A DNA stretch of 64,000 nucleotides from an uncultured Latescibacterota bacterium (GTDB taxonomy: Bacteria; Latescibacterota; UBA2968; UBA8231), in the NCBI GenBank assembly GCA_958295495.1, contig OY282352.1:3722548-3786547 (forward strand), given 5' to 3'. Shown here piece after piece: positions 16,419 through 24,442 of this stretch. A program made the translations under genes and the position numbers. Each line of letters starts with the position of its first letter. Position 1 is the first letter of the stretch. The notes below the pieces were generated by a model. It did no database searches, was not told the DNA's origin, and worked only from the letters and a program-made list of their open reading frames with translations.

Positions 16419-19400
16419 CTAGTCAAGTTTCTTGAAATTCAGTCCAAGCTGGACACTATTCTCACGCACGGCCCGCGCCGTGCTCTCGGAGAAGCCATCG
16501 GCCTTGTCCGCCGCAATGGTAATAGTGACGGTTACGGTGCCGCCGCCATCGCGTAGGGTGCGGATAATCTCCTCCCGCAACTGATTGATGTCGTCCAGAG
16601 ATACGTCGTTTGCGGTCGTCTTGCTTGCGATGATGCGCGTGGGGCCACGAGGCGTTGAGGGAGGCTCTGGCCGGGGCGGTTGAGGCGTACCAGCAGGTGG
16701 CGACTCTTGCTCTGGCCGCTCCTCCGGCGTCGCCTTTTCCTCCACTACCAACTCCGCCATCTCGGGATTGACCAGCAACGTTGTGCTGCGATCGCCCGCG
16801 TTAGACGACGAGCCACTGATCGGCTCGCGGAAGCGCAGCCCCTGGTACTGGTCCGCATCGTAGGACTCGGCGTAGCCGAAAGCTCCGCCGGGCACACCTT
16901 GTTCGATACAATGTTGCAGGACCGCTCTACTTCGCAGGCGGTGCATGTACACATAGCTGGTCATCATATCCCACAAGACATCTATGCTAATGTGGTCTTG
17001 GTGGTTGGGATTATTCCATACGCACTGCTTCAACATGGTAGCCAACGCCGAAGGGCTTATGTGCTCTACGAGGGCCTCGTCTCCAATAAACTTGGCGAAA
17101 GCATTGTTGATAATCTCGCCATCTGTAGCGTCAATCTGAGAGACGGCCAAGCGATATTCAGCCTTCTGCGGGTCGTCTTGGACCGGGGCGATGGCCCAGC
17201 GGTAGGCTCCGACTAAGGCAGTTCGCACCTCTGCTTCTGCCGCCCTGAGACTGCTCTGAGCCTGTTTAAGACGGTCGCCCGCGAGGTTTTCGATGCGGCG
17301 CTCGCCGTTGACGATGGAATGCCAAGCGAGGAACGTCTTGACCCTGTTGTTCAGATCGCGGATCTCGTCTTTTTTCGCCGCCAGAAAGAGCAGGGTATTC
17401 CTGCGGACTCGGGGGGAGTCGCCGCAGTACTGTAGTATCCGCTGCACTTCTGGCTCGGCGGCGTCGTTCTCGCTGGCGCGGCTCGGCAGCGACATATCAG
17501 GGAGCAGAAGGACGAGGCGCACCGCATCCGCGTCGGGCACGGCTTTGGAATCGGATGGGCAGACGATGACGTCGGATCGGCGTCCAACCGCCTCTTGCAA
17601 CTGCGCGACGATGTGGTCGTTAAGGTCTCTGCCGCTCAGGGCCGCAGCGCGATCTGTGGCGACCTTGTTGAGGTTTTCCTCGGCGTGGAAGTAGTACCGT
17701 CCCTCACTACTATAAAGGTAGTAGAGATCGCCGCTAATTTGGCCGAGGGCATCGTTGTACACCGAGACTCCGTGTTTAGGCTGGACTACTCCGAGGCGGA
17801 TCTGACGGGCGTCAATGCCTTTGACGGCACCGCTACCGGAACTGCCGAGGAAAATTGTGCGGGCTATGCGCCGAGCGGCACCGCCGACCTCGCCGAATCG
17901 CTGGGATGCCCGGTCCATGTTGTCGGTTCTGGAGTTGTTGCTATCTACCTCTGACAGGACTGGCCCCCATTGGCTACCAAGTAGCCTGACAAACTCGTTG
18001 GCCAATGCCGTATCGCTCAAGGTCAGATTAGCCGGCATAATTAGCGGGGAGGCATCGTTGTCCAAATACAGACGGCTGACGCAGTTGGCCATCATCCGCA
18101 GGACGCCGCGCGTGCGCTGGAACTGGGTAATAGAAGACCAATCCAAATAGAGGCGATCGAAAATCTCCGGGTGAATGGGGTAGCAGGCTCGCAGCCGCTC
18201 GAGGTAGTGCTGCTCACCGACCTCGCGGGGGTACTCGTTTCGCGCCCTACTGTACATAGCTGCGAAGGCTTGGCAGGTGCGATCCCTTGCGGCCTCGTCT
18301 ATGTCATTTCCGAACAGTCTGCGGCGCACCACTTCAAACGCTTCGTTAGTCTCAAGGGGTTCCCACACAGCCTCAATGCGCCCTAGGAGGTGCTCGAGCC
18401 GGCTGAGGGCCTCCAGGCCGGCCTCGCTTCCCGCCTCAACGCTGCTTTCGGGCAGGGTTACGACGAGGGCCGTGTTGTTGTTCCTACGGACTGCTTGGGT
18501 GAGAGCTTGGACGAAGGTTAAGATGCTGCCTTGGGCGTTTCCGGCATTGCGCGCATACGCCACAAGCTCGTCGATGAGGATGACGCACGGCCCGAGGTGG
18601 GCGAACAGTTGGTCGAGCTGAGCACCGCCAGGCGCGGTTTTCTGCCGCGCCGCTTGGCCGACTAGGTCGTAGGCGTCCTGTCTGCCGAGTTGGTAAGCCA
18701 TCATGCCCCACAGGGTGTTGAGCGGATCGCCGTTGGGGGTTTTGGCGGCATCGGTGGGCGAAAGATACGTGCCGTCGAGCACGGCGACGCGGGCCTGAAC
18801 GCCAGCAGTTGGGTCCAGCCCGGCCTCTTCTATAATGCCGTGTATCTCGTTGTAGGGCTGCTCGGATGGGCCATTGCCGCTCGGATTGGTCAAGGCGTCG
18901 GTGCTATTTACTAGATGATAGAGCGCGATGAGGCTGTGAGTCTTGCCGCCACCAAAACCCGTTTTGGTCTGGATAACCGGATCGCCCCCGTTGCCAGTGA
19001 GCCGCTTCAAGGTGTTCACTAGCAGAGTGCGGATGCCCGGGGTGATGTAGGTATGGTTGAAGAAACTGACTGGATTGCCGTACTGAGTTGCGTCGGCGCG
19101 ACCGTCGTGGACCTGTTGGAGATCGGCGGCAAACTCGGCCTCTTGGAAGGTGCCTCGGGCCACGTCGGGGTTGGGACGGATGACCGTCCGCCAAGGGGCG
19201 AGATCGCTGGTTAGACGAGATGGTGGCGTTGCGGGTTGGCTCTTGGCCGGTGCCGGTGCGGCAGTACCACTTTGGCTAGAAGGGCTAGCGAGTTGGTCCC
19301 TGATCGTTTCTACGGCCTGCTTCTGCTGCGGCGCATTGATTTTGCCGATCACATCGGCAATGTGAAACAGGTGAGTTCTGGCCAACTCAAGGTCTATGTC

Positions 19401-19754
19401 CCGTGGGCCGGGATGAGCCGCTTTATCTCGTGCGTCCTTTATCAGCCATAGCGCATGCTGGACCCCCCGCTCGTCTCTGAATGTCTGTTGGAAGAGCCCG
19501 CTCCATTTCCTGCTGACGATATGGGGAAAATCGCCAATATCTATTGAGGCTTCTACATCGTGCCCGTTCTTACTCAGATTCTGGCTGAACTGCTCGGCTT
19601 GGCGGTCATTTAGCGCGTTGCGGATCAGCTCTTCGACCTGCTGGCCCCGAACTCTCCTTAGAGAGCGGACAATAAACGGGCGCATGGCGTCGCGGTAGAT
19701 GTCCAGTGCCTTGTTGAGGGCGTCTCTGTTGGGTCGGTCTATCGTCGTATGCAC
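16419..19754 (-). CDS. DUF499 ATPase with N-terminal Swt1-like HEPN domain
   Basis: A 1111-residue protein. Residues 1-140 look like a Swt1-type HEPN domain, including an R-x4-H nuclease-type motif (R109 to H114 in DARDKAAHPG). A proline/alanine linker (about 156-180) leads to the DUF499 ATPase: Walker A GFGGGKTH (266-273) and Walker B CVILIDELVAY (390-400). The C-terminal part ends in a winged/immunity-like tail after a proline-rich stretch (about 1010-1045). The GTG start at 19754 lies inside a 3' remnant of a copied AAA gene start, so its original leader may have been replaced. DUF499 with DUF1156 is a recurrent predicted defence pair. Confidence 0.85.
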   Translation of the reverse strand: MHTTIDRPNRDALNKALDIYRDAMRPFIVRSLRRVRGQQVEELIRNALNDRQAEQFSQNLSKNGHDVEASIDIGDFPHIVSRKWSGLFQQTFRDERGVQHALWLIKDARDKAAHPGPRDIDLELARTHLFHIADVIGKINAPQQKQAVETIRDQLASPSSQSGTAAPAPAKSQPATPPSRLTSDLAPWRTVIRPNPDVARGTFQEAEFAADLQQVHDGRADATQYGNPVSFFNHTYITPGIRTLLVNTLKRLTGNGGDPVIQTKTGFGGGKTHSLIALYHLVNSTDALTNPSGNGPSEQPYNEIHGIIEEAGLDPTAGVQARVAVLDGTYLSPTDAAKTPNGDPLNTLWGMMAYQLGRQDAYDLVGQAARQKTAPGGAQLDQLFAHLGPCVILIDELVAYARNAGNAQGSILTFVQALTQAVRRNNNTALVVTLPESSVEAGSEAGLEALSRLEHLLGRIEAVWEPLETNEAFEVVRRRLFGNDIDEAARDRTCQAFAAMYSRARNEYPREVGEQHYLERLRACYPIHPEIFDRLYLDWSSITQFQRTRGVLRMMANCVSRLYLDNDASPLIMPANLTLSDTALANEFVRLLGSQWGPVLSEVDSNNSRTDNMDRASQRFGEVGGAARRIARTIFLGSSGSGAVKGIDARQIRLGVVQPKHGVSVYNDALGQISGDLYYLYSSEGRYYFHAEENLNKVATDRAAALSGRDLNDHIVAQLQEAVGRRSDVIVCPSDSKAVPDADAVRLVLLLPDMSLPSRASENDAAEPEVQRILQYCGDSPRVRRNTLLFLAAKKDEIRDLNNRVKTFLAWHSIVNGERRIENLAGDRLKQAQSSLRAAEAEVRTALVGAYRWAIAPVQDDPQKAEYRLAVSQIDATDGEIINNAFAKFIGDEALVEHISPSALATMLKQCVWNNPNHQDHISIDVLWDMMTSYVYMHRLRSRAVLQHCIEQGVPGGAFGYAESYDADQYQGLRFREPISGSSSNAGDRSTTLLVNPEMAELVVEEKATPEERPEQESPPAGTPQPPRPEPPSTPRGPTRIIASKTTANDVSLDDINQLREEIIRTLRDGGGTVTVTITIAADKADGFSESTARAVRENSVQLGLNFKKLD

Positions 19755-19873
19755 GGGTTGTTGATCGGCTCCACGAGTACGGACATTGGACGCAGTTCGA
19801 TACGCGCCTCGGCGATGGGGCCGAAGTTGGAGACCGTTAGCTCAAGGGGCTTTGCGTTGGATGTCGTGGTCAT
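19739..19873 (-). pseudogene. 5' fragment of an AAA ATPase gene upstream of the DUF499 gene
   Basis: ATG at 19873 opens 44 codons whose first 35 match the start of the intact AAA ATPase at 8104 (LTVSNFGPIAEARIELRP is identical). The reading then leaves the ATPase sequence just before Walker A would complete and stops at 19739, overlapping the DUF499 start by 16 bases. It may be translated as a leader peptide coupled to DUF499, but it cannot be an ATPase. Confidence 0.85.
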
Positions 19874-19876
19874 AGC
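19760..19876. repeat. 117-bp direct repeat, copy 2 (upstream of the DUF499 gene)
   Basis: This is the second copy of 7991-8107 in the same orientation, with about 96 % identity by eye. The similarity stops abruptly on both sides: three bases before the ATG and inside the Walker A codons. Deletion between the copies would remove 11,769 bp and leave one AAA gene. Confidence 0.95.
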
Positions 19877-20093
19877 AGTATTCTCACGGACGAAACGGGC
19901 GATCTCTAAGCATCAAACCGCCAATTTACCGAGTTTGTACAGAATTGAGCAACATTCGTCAGCCAAGATGTGAACAAAAAGCCCGAAAGCCAGCGTTGCC
20001 CCGATCACAGCTCTCGAAATCCATTATGTACATGGTTTGCCTGATCGCGTTGGCCCTATTCAATGTTGGCCTCAATGCGACCCCAAGCGAGTT

Positions 20094-20246
20094 TTAAGAC
20101 TTCTTAGATCGGTTTGGCGACGAGTTCGTCCGCTGGCTGTTCTTGGGGGGCTTGGCTCCTTTGGGCATGGGAATATCTACCTTGATCGTGGGTATATTCC
20201 GATCTTCATCGAGCTTTCTATTCTCGGATGGATTTCGTTTAGCCAT
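20094..20246 (-). CDS. Small basic protein, 50 residues
   Basis: A 50-residue lysine/arginine-rich, proline-containing protein (MAKRNPSENRKLDEDRNI at the start, SPNRSKKS at the end). It starts on the base after the stop of the two-TM gene and has an excellent AGGAGAG site inside that gene's end, so it is very likely translated with it. No domain is recognisable; it is probably disordered. About 220 bases of sequence without genes follow before the 117-bp repeat; they hold a weak promoter-like pair (TTGCTC/TAAATT) facing the DUF499 gene. Confidence 0.6.
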   Translation of the reverse strand: MAKRNPSENRKLDEDRNIPTIKVDIPMPKGAKPPKNSQRTNSSPNRSKKS

Positions 20247-20762
20247 TTATCTCTCTCCTGTGGCAGAGGCCCTAAGATAGGTCGCAAGGTAGTCCTTTGT
20301 GCGTTCTGCTGCTTCGTATTCGTATTTTGGTTTTATCGGTAAAGATTGGTCCCTAAAATGTTTATTGGATATCTCCCATTTTCGCCGCTTTAGATCAGCG
20401 ACGAAGTCGAAAATCTCTTTGTCGGTAAGTTCGCCTTCAAATACCGAAAACCACTTGTTTTCTGTATCGAGGGCAAGTTTTTCCATTTCTGTATTAAGGC
20501 TTCCGATCTCCTTAGCACGTTTTTGAAACGGCAAAAATCCCTTGACGGCATTAACCACTTGTGAGGCGGCAATTAGGCATCCCCAAATCATGCCATATTC
20601 GTCCCAAATAGCCCATCCCCCAATGCTTGAACAGGAAGTGACCGCCAAAAATATCTGTATGCCAGTATCCCATTTTTCTAAGTGTATCTGATAAGCACTT
20701 AAGTAATACACACTGGCCCTGAGTTGCACCAAGGTATCCCAATACAGGCTCTGACAGTTCAA
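20247..20762 (-). CDS. Two-TM membrane protein, SLATT-like
   Basis: A 171-residue protein. Helical sequence at about 1-30 is followed by a hairpin of two membrane segments (IQIFLAVTSCSSIGGWAIW and MIWGCLIAASQVVNAVKGF) and a charged, helical C-terminal half. This layout resembles SLATT-type proteins, which are predicted membrane effectors of nucleotide-sensing defence systems; the family match is from architecture only. A TTG start at 20762 with AAGGG upstream is assigned; the gene begins 29 bases after the end of sufB. It forms a pair with the 50-residue gene downstream. Confidence 0.5.
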   Translation of the reverse strand: MNCQSLYWDTLVQLRASVYYLSAYQIHLEKWDTGIQIFLAVTSCSSIGGWAIWDEYGMIWGCLIAASQVVNAVKGFLPFQKRAKEIGSLNTEMEKLALDTENKWFSVFEGELTDKEIFDFVADLKRRKWEISNKHFRDQSLPIKPKYEYEAAERTKDYLATYLRASATGER

Positions 20763-20791
20763 ACCGAATTGCCCTTCCCGTTCGCACCCAC

Positions 20792-22255
20792 CTACCCAAC
20801 ACTACCCTCCAAGCTAATCCCCAGCAGCTTCTGCGCCTCGACGGCGAACTCCATCGGCAGCTCGGCGAGGACTTCCTTGCAGAAGCCGTTGACGATCATG
20901 GAGATGGCGTCTTCGGTGGAAAGCCCGCGTTGGTTGCAGTAGAAAATTTGGTCCTCGCCGATCTTGGAGGTAGAAGCCTCGTGCTCGACGTGGGCGGTGG
21001 GATTGCGGACCTCGATGTAGGGAAAGGTGTGCGCGCCGCATTGGTCGCCGATGAGCATGGAATCGCACTGGGTGAAGTTGCGGGCGCCGGCCGCGTTTTT
21101 GAGCACTTGCACCTTGCCGCGATAGGTGTTTTGGCCGCGCTGGGCGGAAATGCCCTTGGAGATAATGGTGCTGCGGGTGTTTTTGCCGAGGTGGTGCATC
21201 TTGGTGCCGGTGTCGGCCTGCTGCCGCTTGGAGGTGACGGCCACCGAGTAAAATTCGCCGACCGAGTGATCGCCCTGTAGGATGCAGCTGGGGTACTTCC
21301 AGGTGATGGCCGAGCCGGTCTCGACTTGGGTCCACGAGATTTTGGAGCGGTCGCCGCGACACGCACCGCGCTTGGTGACGAAGTTGTAGATCCCGCCTTT
21401 GCCGTCGGCGTCGCCCGGGTACCAGTTCTGCACGGTGGAGTACTTGATCTGGGCGTCGCCGAGGGCTACGAGCTCGACGACGGCCGCGTGGAGCTGGTTT
21501 TCGTCGCGCATGGGTGCCGTACAACCTTCGAGGTATGACACGTACGCGCCCTCGTCGGCGATGACCAAGGTGCGCTCGAATTGGCCCGTGTTCGCCGCGT
21601 TGATGCGGAAGTACGTCGATAGCTCCATGGGGCAGCGCACGCCCGGCGGCACGTACACGAAGGAGCCGTCGGTAAAGACCGCGGAGTTGAGGGTGGCGAA
21701 GAAATTGTCGGTATAGGGCACGACCGAGCCGAGGTATTTTTGTACGAGCGCGGGGTGATTTTGGATGGCTTCGGACATGGAGCAAAAGATAATGCCCAAC
21801 TCGGCCAGCTTGTCTTTGAACGTGGTGGCCACAGAGACGCTGTCGAAGACGGCGTCCACGGCCACGCCGGCGAGCATCTTCTGCTCGGCGAGGGGGATGC
21901 CCAGCTTTTGATAGGTGGCCAAAATTTCGGGATCGACCTCGTCGAGGCTGTCGAGCTGTTTCTTCTTAGGAGCCGAGTAGTAAACGATGTCTTGGTAGTT
22001 GATGTCGGGATAGCGAACCATGGCCCAGCGCTGGCTTTCTTTGCAGCGCGTTGGATCCTCCATAGTGAGCCAGCGACGATAGGCTTTGAGCCGCCACTCG
22101 AGCATGAACTCAGGCTCGTCCTTTTTGGCGGAGATGAAGCGAATGATCTCTTCATTGAGGCCGGGTGGGGCCGAGTCGGCCTCCACGTCGGTGACGAATC
22201 CCCACTCGTAGTCGCGGTTGGCAAACTGCTCTAGGGTTTGGGTACTTTCGCTCAT
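20792..22255 (-). CDS. sufB: Fe-S cluster assembly scaffold protein SufB
   Basis: A 487-residue SufB. Landmarks are YEWGFVTDVEAD at the N-terminus, the KLGIPLAEQKMLAGVAVDAV region, GCTAPMRDENQLHAAVVELV, WYPGDADGKGG and TQCDSMLIGDQCGAHTFPYI, ending with GFCKEVLAELPMEFA. SufB is the cluster-building subunit of SufBC2D. It has a strong AAGGAG site and its own promoter. In this genome it is cut off from sufC by the defence island, although both keep the same orientation. Confidence 0.96.
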   Translation of the reverse strand: MSESTQTLEQFANRDYEWGFVTDVEADSAPPGLNEEIIRFISAKKDEPEFMLEWRLKAYRRWLTMEDPTRCKESQRWAMVRYPDINYQDIVYYSAPKKKQLDSLDEVDPEILATYQKLGIPLAEQKMLAGVAVDAVFDSVSVATTFKDKLAELGIIFCSMSEAIQNHPALVQKYLGSVVPYTDNFFATLNSAVFTDGSFVYVPPGVRCPMELSTYFRINAANTGQFERTLVIADEGAYVSYLEGCTAPMRDENQLHAAVVELVALGDAQIKYSTVQNWYPGDADGKGGIYNFVTKRGACRGDRSKISWTQVETGSAITWKYPSCILQGDHSVGEFYSVAVTSKRQQADTGTKMHHLGKNTRSTIISKGISAQRGQNTYRGKVQVLKNAAGARNFTQCDSMLIGDQCGAHTFPYIEVRNPTAHVEHEASTSKIGEDQIFYCNQRGLSTEDAISMIVNGFCKEVLAELPMEFAVEAQKLLGISLEGSVG

Positions 22256-22287
22256 GTTGGCTCCTTGTATCTAGGCGCGGTATCGAG

Positions 22288-22315
22288 AACTTAGGAATCT
22301 GTACAAAAAAGTCAA
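22288..22315 (-). promoter_or_regulatory. Predicted sigma70-type promoter of sufB
   Basis: Reading on the minus strand, TTGACT (22315-22310) and TAAGTT (22293-22288) are separated by 16 bases, about 30 bases before the AAGGAG and ATG of sufB. It lies in the only non-coding gap between DUF58 and sufB. The Rrf2 regulator would be expected to act here, but no confident operator was seen. Confidence 0.5.
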
Positions 22316-22334
22316 GTTTCAAAGCCGGCCGCGA

Positions 22335-23234
22335 CTAGCCCATTTTCTTGCGCTGCGCCAAGTAGCGCGACAGGGCCACGTCAAAGGGGGTGGCCGTGTC
22401 GAGCAGGGCGTAGTCGATGCCGGCTTCGGCGCACCCGAGCCGATAGGTCTGGATCAGCTCGTCCATCAGCGCGCGGTATTCGTGCTGGATGTGCCAGGGC
22501 TGGGTGGTGAGGGTTTGGTCTGGGTCTTCGAGGTCGTAGAAGCGGGTCTGGTCGCGGAAGGCGAGGTCGCGCTCGCGGGGGTCGAGCAGGTGGAAGACGA
22601 TCACTTCGTGCTGCAGGTGGCGGAAGTGGCGCAACCCTTCGAGGACTTGGTCGGGCGCGTCGAGCAGGTCGGAGAGCACTATGACGAGGCCGCGGCGGCG
22701 GATGCGCTCGGCGAGGTCGTGGAAGGCCGGGGCCATAATCGTCTCGCTGTGCGGCCGCGCTTGGTCGATGGTCTTGAGGAGGACTTGGAGATGGCTTTGC
22801 ACCGAGCGCGGCGGCACGTACGCCTCGGTCTGGTGGTGGTAGAGCAACAAGCCGACCGCGTCGCGCTGCTTGAGCATCAAGTACGCTAGCGCGGCTGCCA
22901 AAGAGGCCGCGTAGCGAAATTTGCTCAGCGGCGCGCCGGCCGCAAAGTCCATGGAGCCAGACACGTCGAGCAGCAGGTAGGCTTTGAGGTTGGTCTCCTC
23001 CTCGTACTGTTTGACGTACAGGCGGCCGGACTTGGCATAAGCCTTCCAATCGAGGTCGCGCAGGGGGTCGCCCGGCAGGTAGGGACGGTGCTCGGAGAAT
23101 TCGACCGAGAAGCCGTGGTACGGGCTGCGGTGCAGGCCGGTGATAAAGCCCTCCACCACGAGCCGCGCAATCAGGTCGAGGCGCGAAAGGCGCGAGATGG
23201 TTTCCGGGTGGAGATAGGAAACGGCTTCGCTCAC
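22335..23234 (-). CDS. DUF58 domain-containing protein
   Basis: A 299-residue DUF58 protein with the family core PYLPGDPLRDLDWKAYAKSG and a von Willebrand A-like metal site DVSGSMDF (about 89-96). These proteins are usually co-expressed with MoxR ATPases and are thought to be chaperone or remodelling partners at the envelope. The GTG start is 1 base after the MoxR stop, so the two form one unit. Confidence 0.9.
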   Translation of the reverse strand: MSEAVSYLHPETISRLSRLDLIARLVVEGFITGLHRSPYHGFSVEFSEHRPYLPGDPLRDLDWKAYAKSGRLYVKQYEEETNLKAYLLLDVSGSMDFAAGAPLSKFRYAASLAAALAYLMLKQRDAVGLLLYHHQTEAYVPPRSVQSHLQVLLKTIDQARPHSETIMAPAFHDLAERIRRRGLVIVLSDLLDAPDQVLEGLRHFRHLQHEVIVFHLLDPRERDLAFRDQTRFYDLEDPDQTLTTQPWHIQHEYRALMDELIQTYRLGCAEAGIDYALLDTATPFDVALSRYLAQRKKMG

Positions 23235-23235
23235 G

Positions 23236-24225
23236 TCAGGATTCCGGCTCCACGTCGGCGAGCAGGCGTTGGATCAGGCCGACCGCGCTGATGTTTTGCG
23301 CTTCGGCGTGGAAGTTGACGACCATGCGGTGGCGCATCACCGGCAGGGCCACCGCGCGGATGTCCTCGATGGCGACCGAGTGCCGGCCGGCGAGGATGGC
23401 CCGCGCCTTGGCCGCTAAGACCAAGTACTGGGAGGCGCGCGGGCCGGCGCCCCAGCTGACCATTTCGCGGATGTAGTCTGGTGCTTGGGCGTCCCCGGGC
23501 CGGGACGAGCGCACCAGCGAGACGGCGTAGCGGACGCAGTGATCGGCCACGGGCACCCGGCGCACGAGCTGTTGTAGCTCGACGATCTGCTGGGCATTGA
23601 CGACTTGGCGGACGGTGGCGCGGGCGACGCTGGTGGTGGCGCGGACGATGTCTTCTTCCTCGCGGTCGCTGGGATAGTCGATCCACAGCTCGAAGATAAA
23701 GCGGTCGAGCTGGGCTTCGGGCAGGGGGTAGGTCCCCTCCTGCTCGATGGGGTTTTGGGTGGCGAGCACGAAGAACGGCTCGCTGAGCCGCATGGTCTCG
23801 CCGGCCGCGGTGACTGCGTGTTCCTGCATGGCTTGGAGCAGGGCCGCTTGGGTCTTGGGAGGCGTGCGGTTGATTTCGTCGGCGAGGATGACGTTGGCAA
23901 ACAGGGGCCCGCGAATGAAGCGAAATGCCTTGCGGCCGGTGTCGATGTCCTCTTCGAGCACTTCGGTGCCGGTGATGTCCGAGGGCATCAGATCCGGGGT
24001 GAATTGGATGCGGCCAAAGGAGAGCTCGAGCGTGCGGGCGAGGGTTTGGATGAGCGTAGTTTTGGCCAAGCCGGGCACACCTACCAGCAGGCAGTGGCCG
24101 CCGGCGAGCAGGGCTATGAGCAGCTCCTCGACGATCTGCTTTTGGCCGATAACTACTTGGCCGACCTCGCCGTAGATGCGGTCCCTGATTTGGCCGAGCT
24201 GGGCTACGGCCTCGGTGTCTGACAT
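23236..24225 (-). CDS. MoxR family AAA+ ATPase
   Basis: A 329-residue MoxR ATPase. Walker A is GVPGLAKTTL, Walker B is ILADEINRTPPKTQAALL, sensor 1 is VLATQNPIEQEGTYPLPEAQ, and an arginine-rich lid follows. The ATG at 24225 has AAAGGAA upstream; a longer frame exists but lacks similarity. It is paired with DUF58 and probably belonged to the same cluster as the DUF4175 and TPR genes at 28.4-32.5 kb. Confidence 0.93.
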   Translation of the reverse strand: MSDTEAVAQLGQIRDRIYGEVGQVVIGQKQIVEELLIALLAGGHCLLVGVPGLAKTTLIQTLARTLELSFGRIQFTPDLMPSDITGTEVLEEDIDTGRKAFRFIRGPLFANVILADEINRTPPKTQAALLQAMQEHAVTAAGETMRLSEPFFVLATQNPIEQEGTYPLPEAQLDRFIFELWIDYPSDREEEDIVRATTSVARATVRQVVNAQQIVELQQLVRRVPVADHCVRYAVSLVRSSRPGDAQAPDYIREMVSWGAGPRASQYLVLAAKARAILAGRHSVAIEDIRAVALPVMRHRMVVNFHAEAQNISAVGLIQRLLADVEPES

Positions 24226-24442
24226 GTACTTCCTTTCAGGACAATGGATTGGTGCATCGGCAGAAGATATGGGCGGAGGTGTCGCTTGGCCAGTTTGCAA
24301 GTTGGTAATCTTCGTAGAGGACGCACCTGTTTGACATGGGGATTCACAATCCTAAATAATATAGACGAAAAGACTTAGGGTGTACAGCCCATAGGCCATT
24401 TGCTAAAGAACGTCTCTCACTTTCACCTCGGTTAGGCAAATA

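Larger units (their letters stand above)
6442..20791. other. Defence island inserted between sufB and sufC
   Basis: About 14.35 kb with every gene on the minus strand: a two-TM protein plus a small basic protein, a DUF499/DUF433/DUF1156/GIY-YIG group, a GHKL-kinase/receiver/C5-methyltransferase group, a broken small gene with a MITE-like element, and an AAA ATPase. The part from about 8.1 to 12.7 kb is clearly richer in A+T than the suf genes. The flanks are sufC and sufB, which are adjacent in ordinary suf operons. No integrase or transposase gene was found. Confidence 0.8.

Noticed and set aside
7991..19876. Direct repeats considered as phage attL/attR
   Set aside because: No integrase, excisionase or phage gene lies between or next to them, and neither copy is at a tRNA gene.
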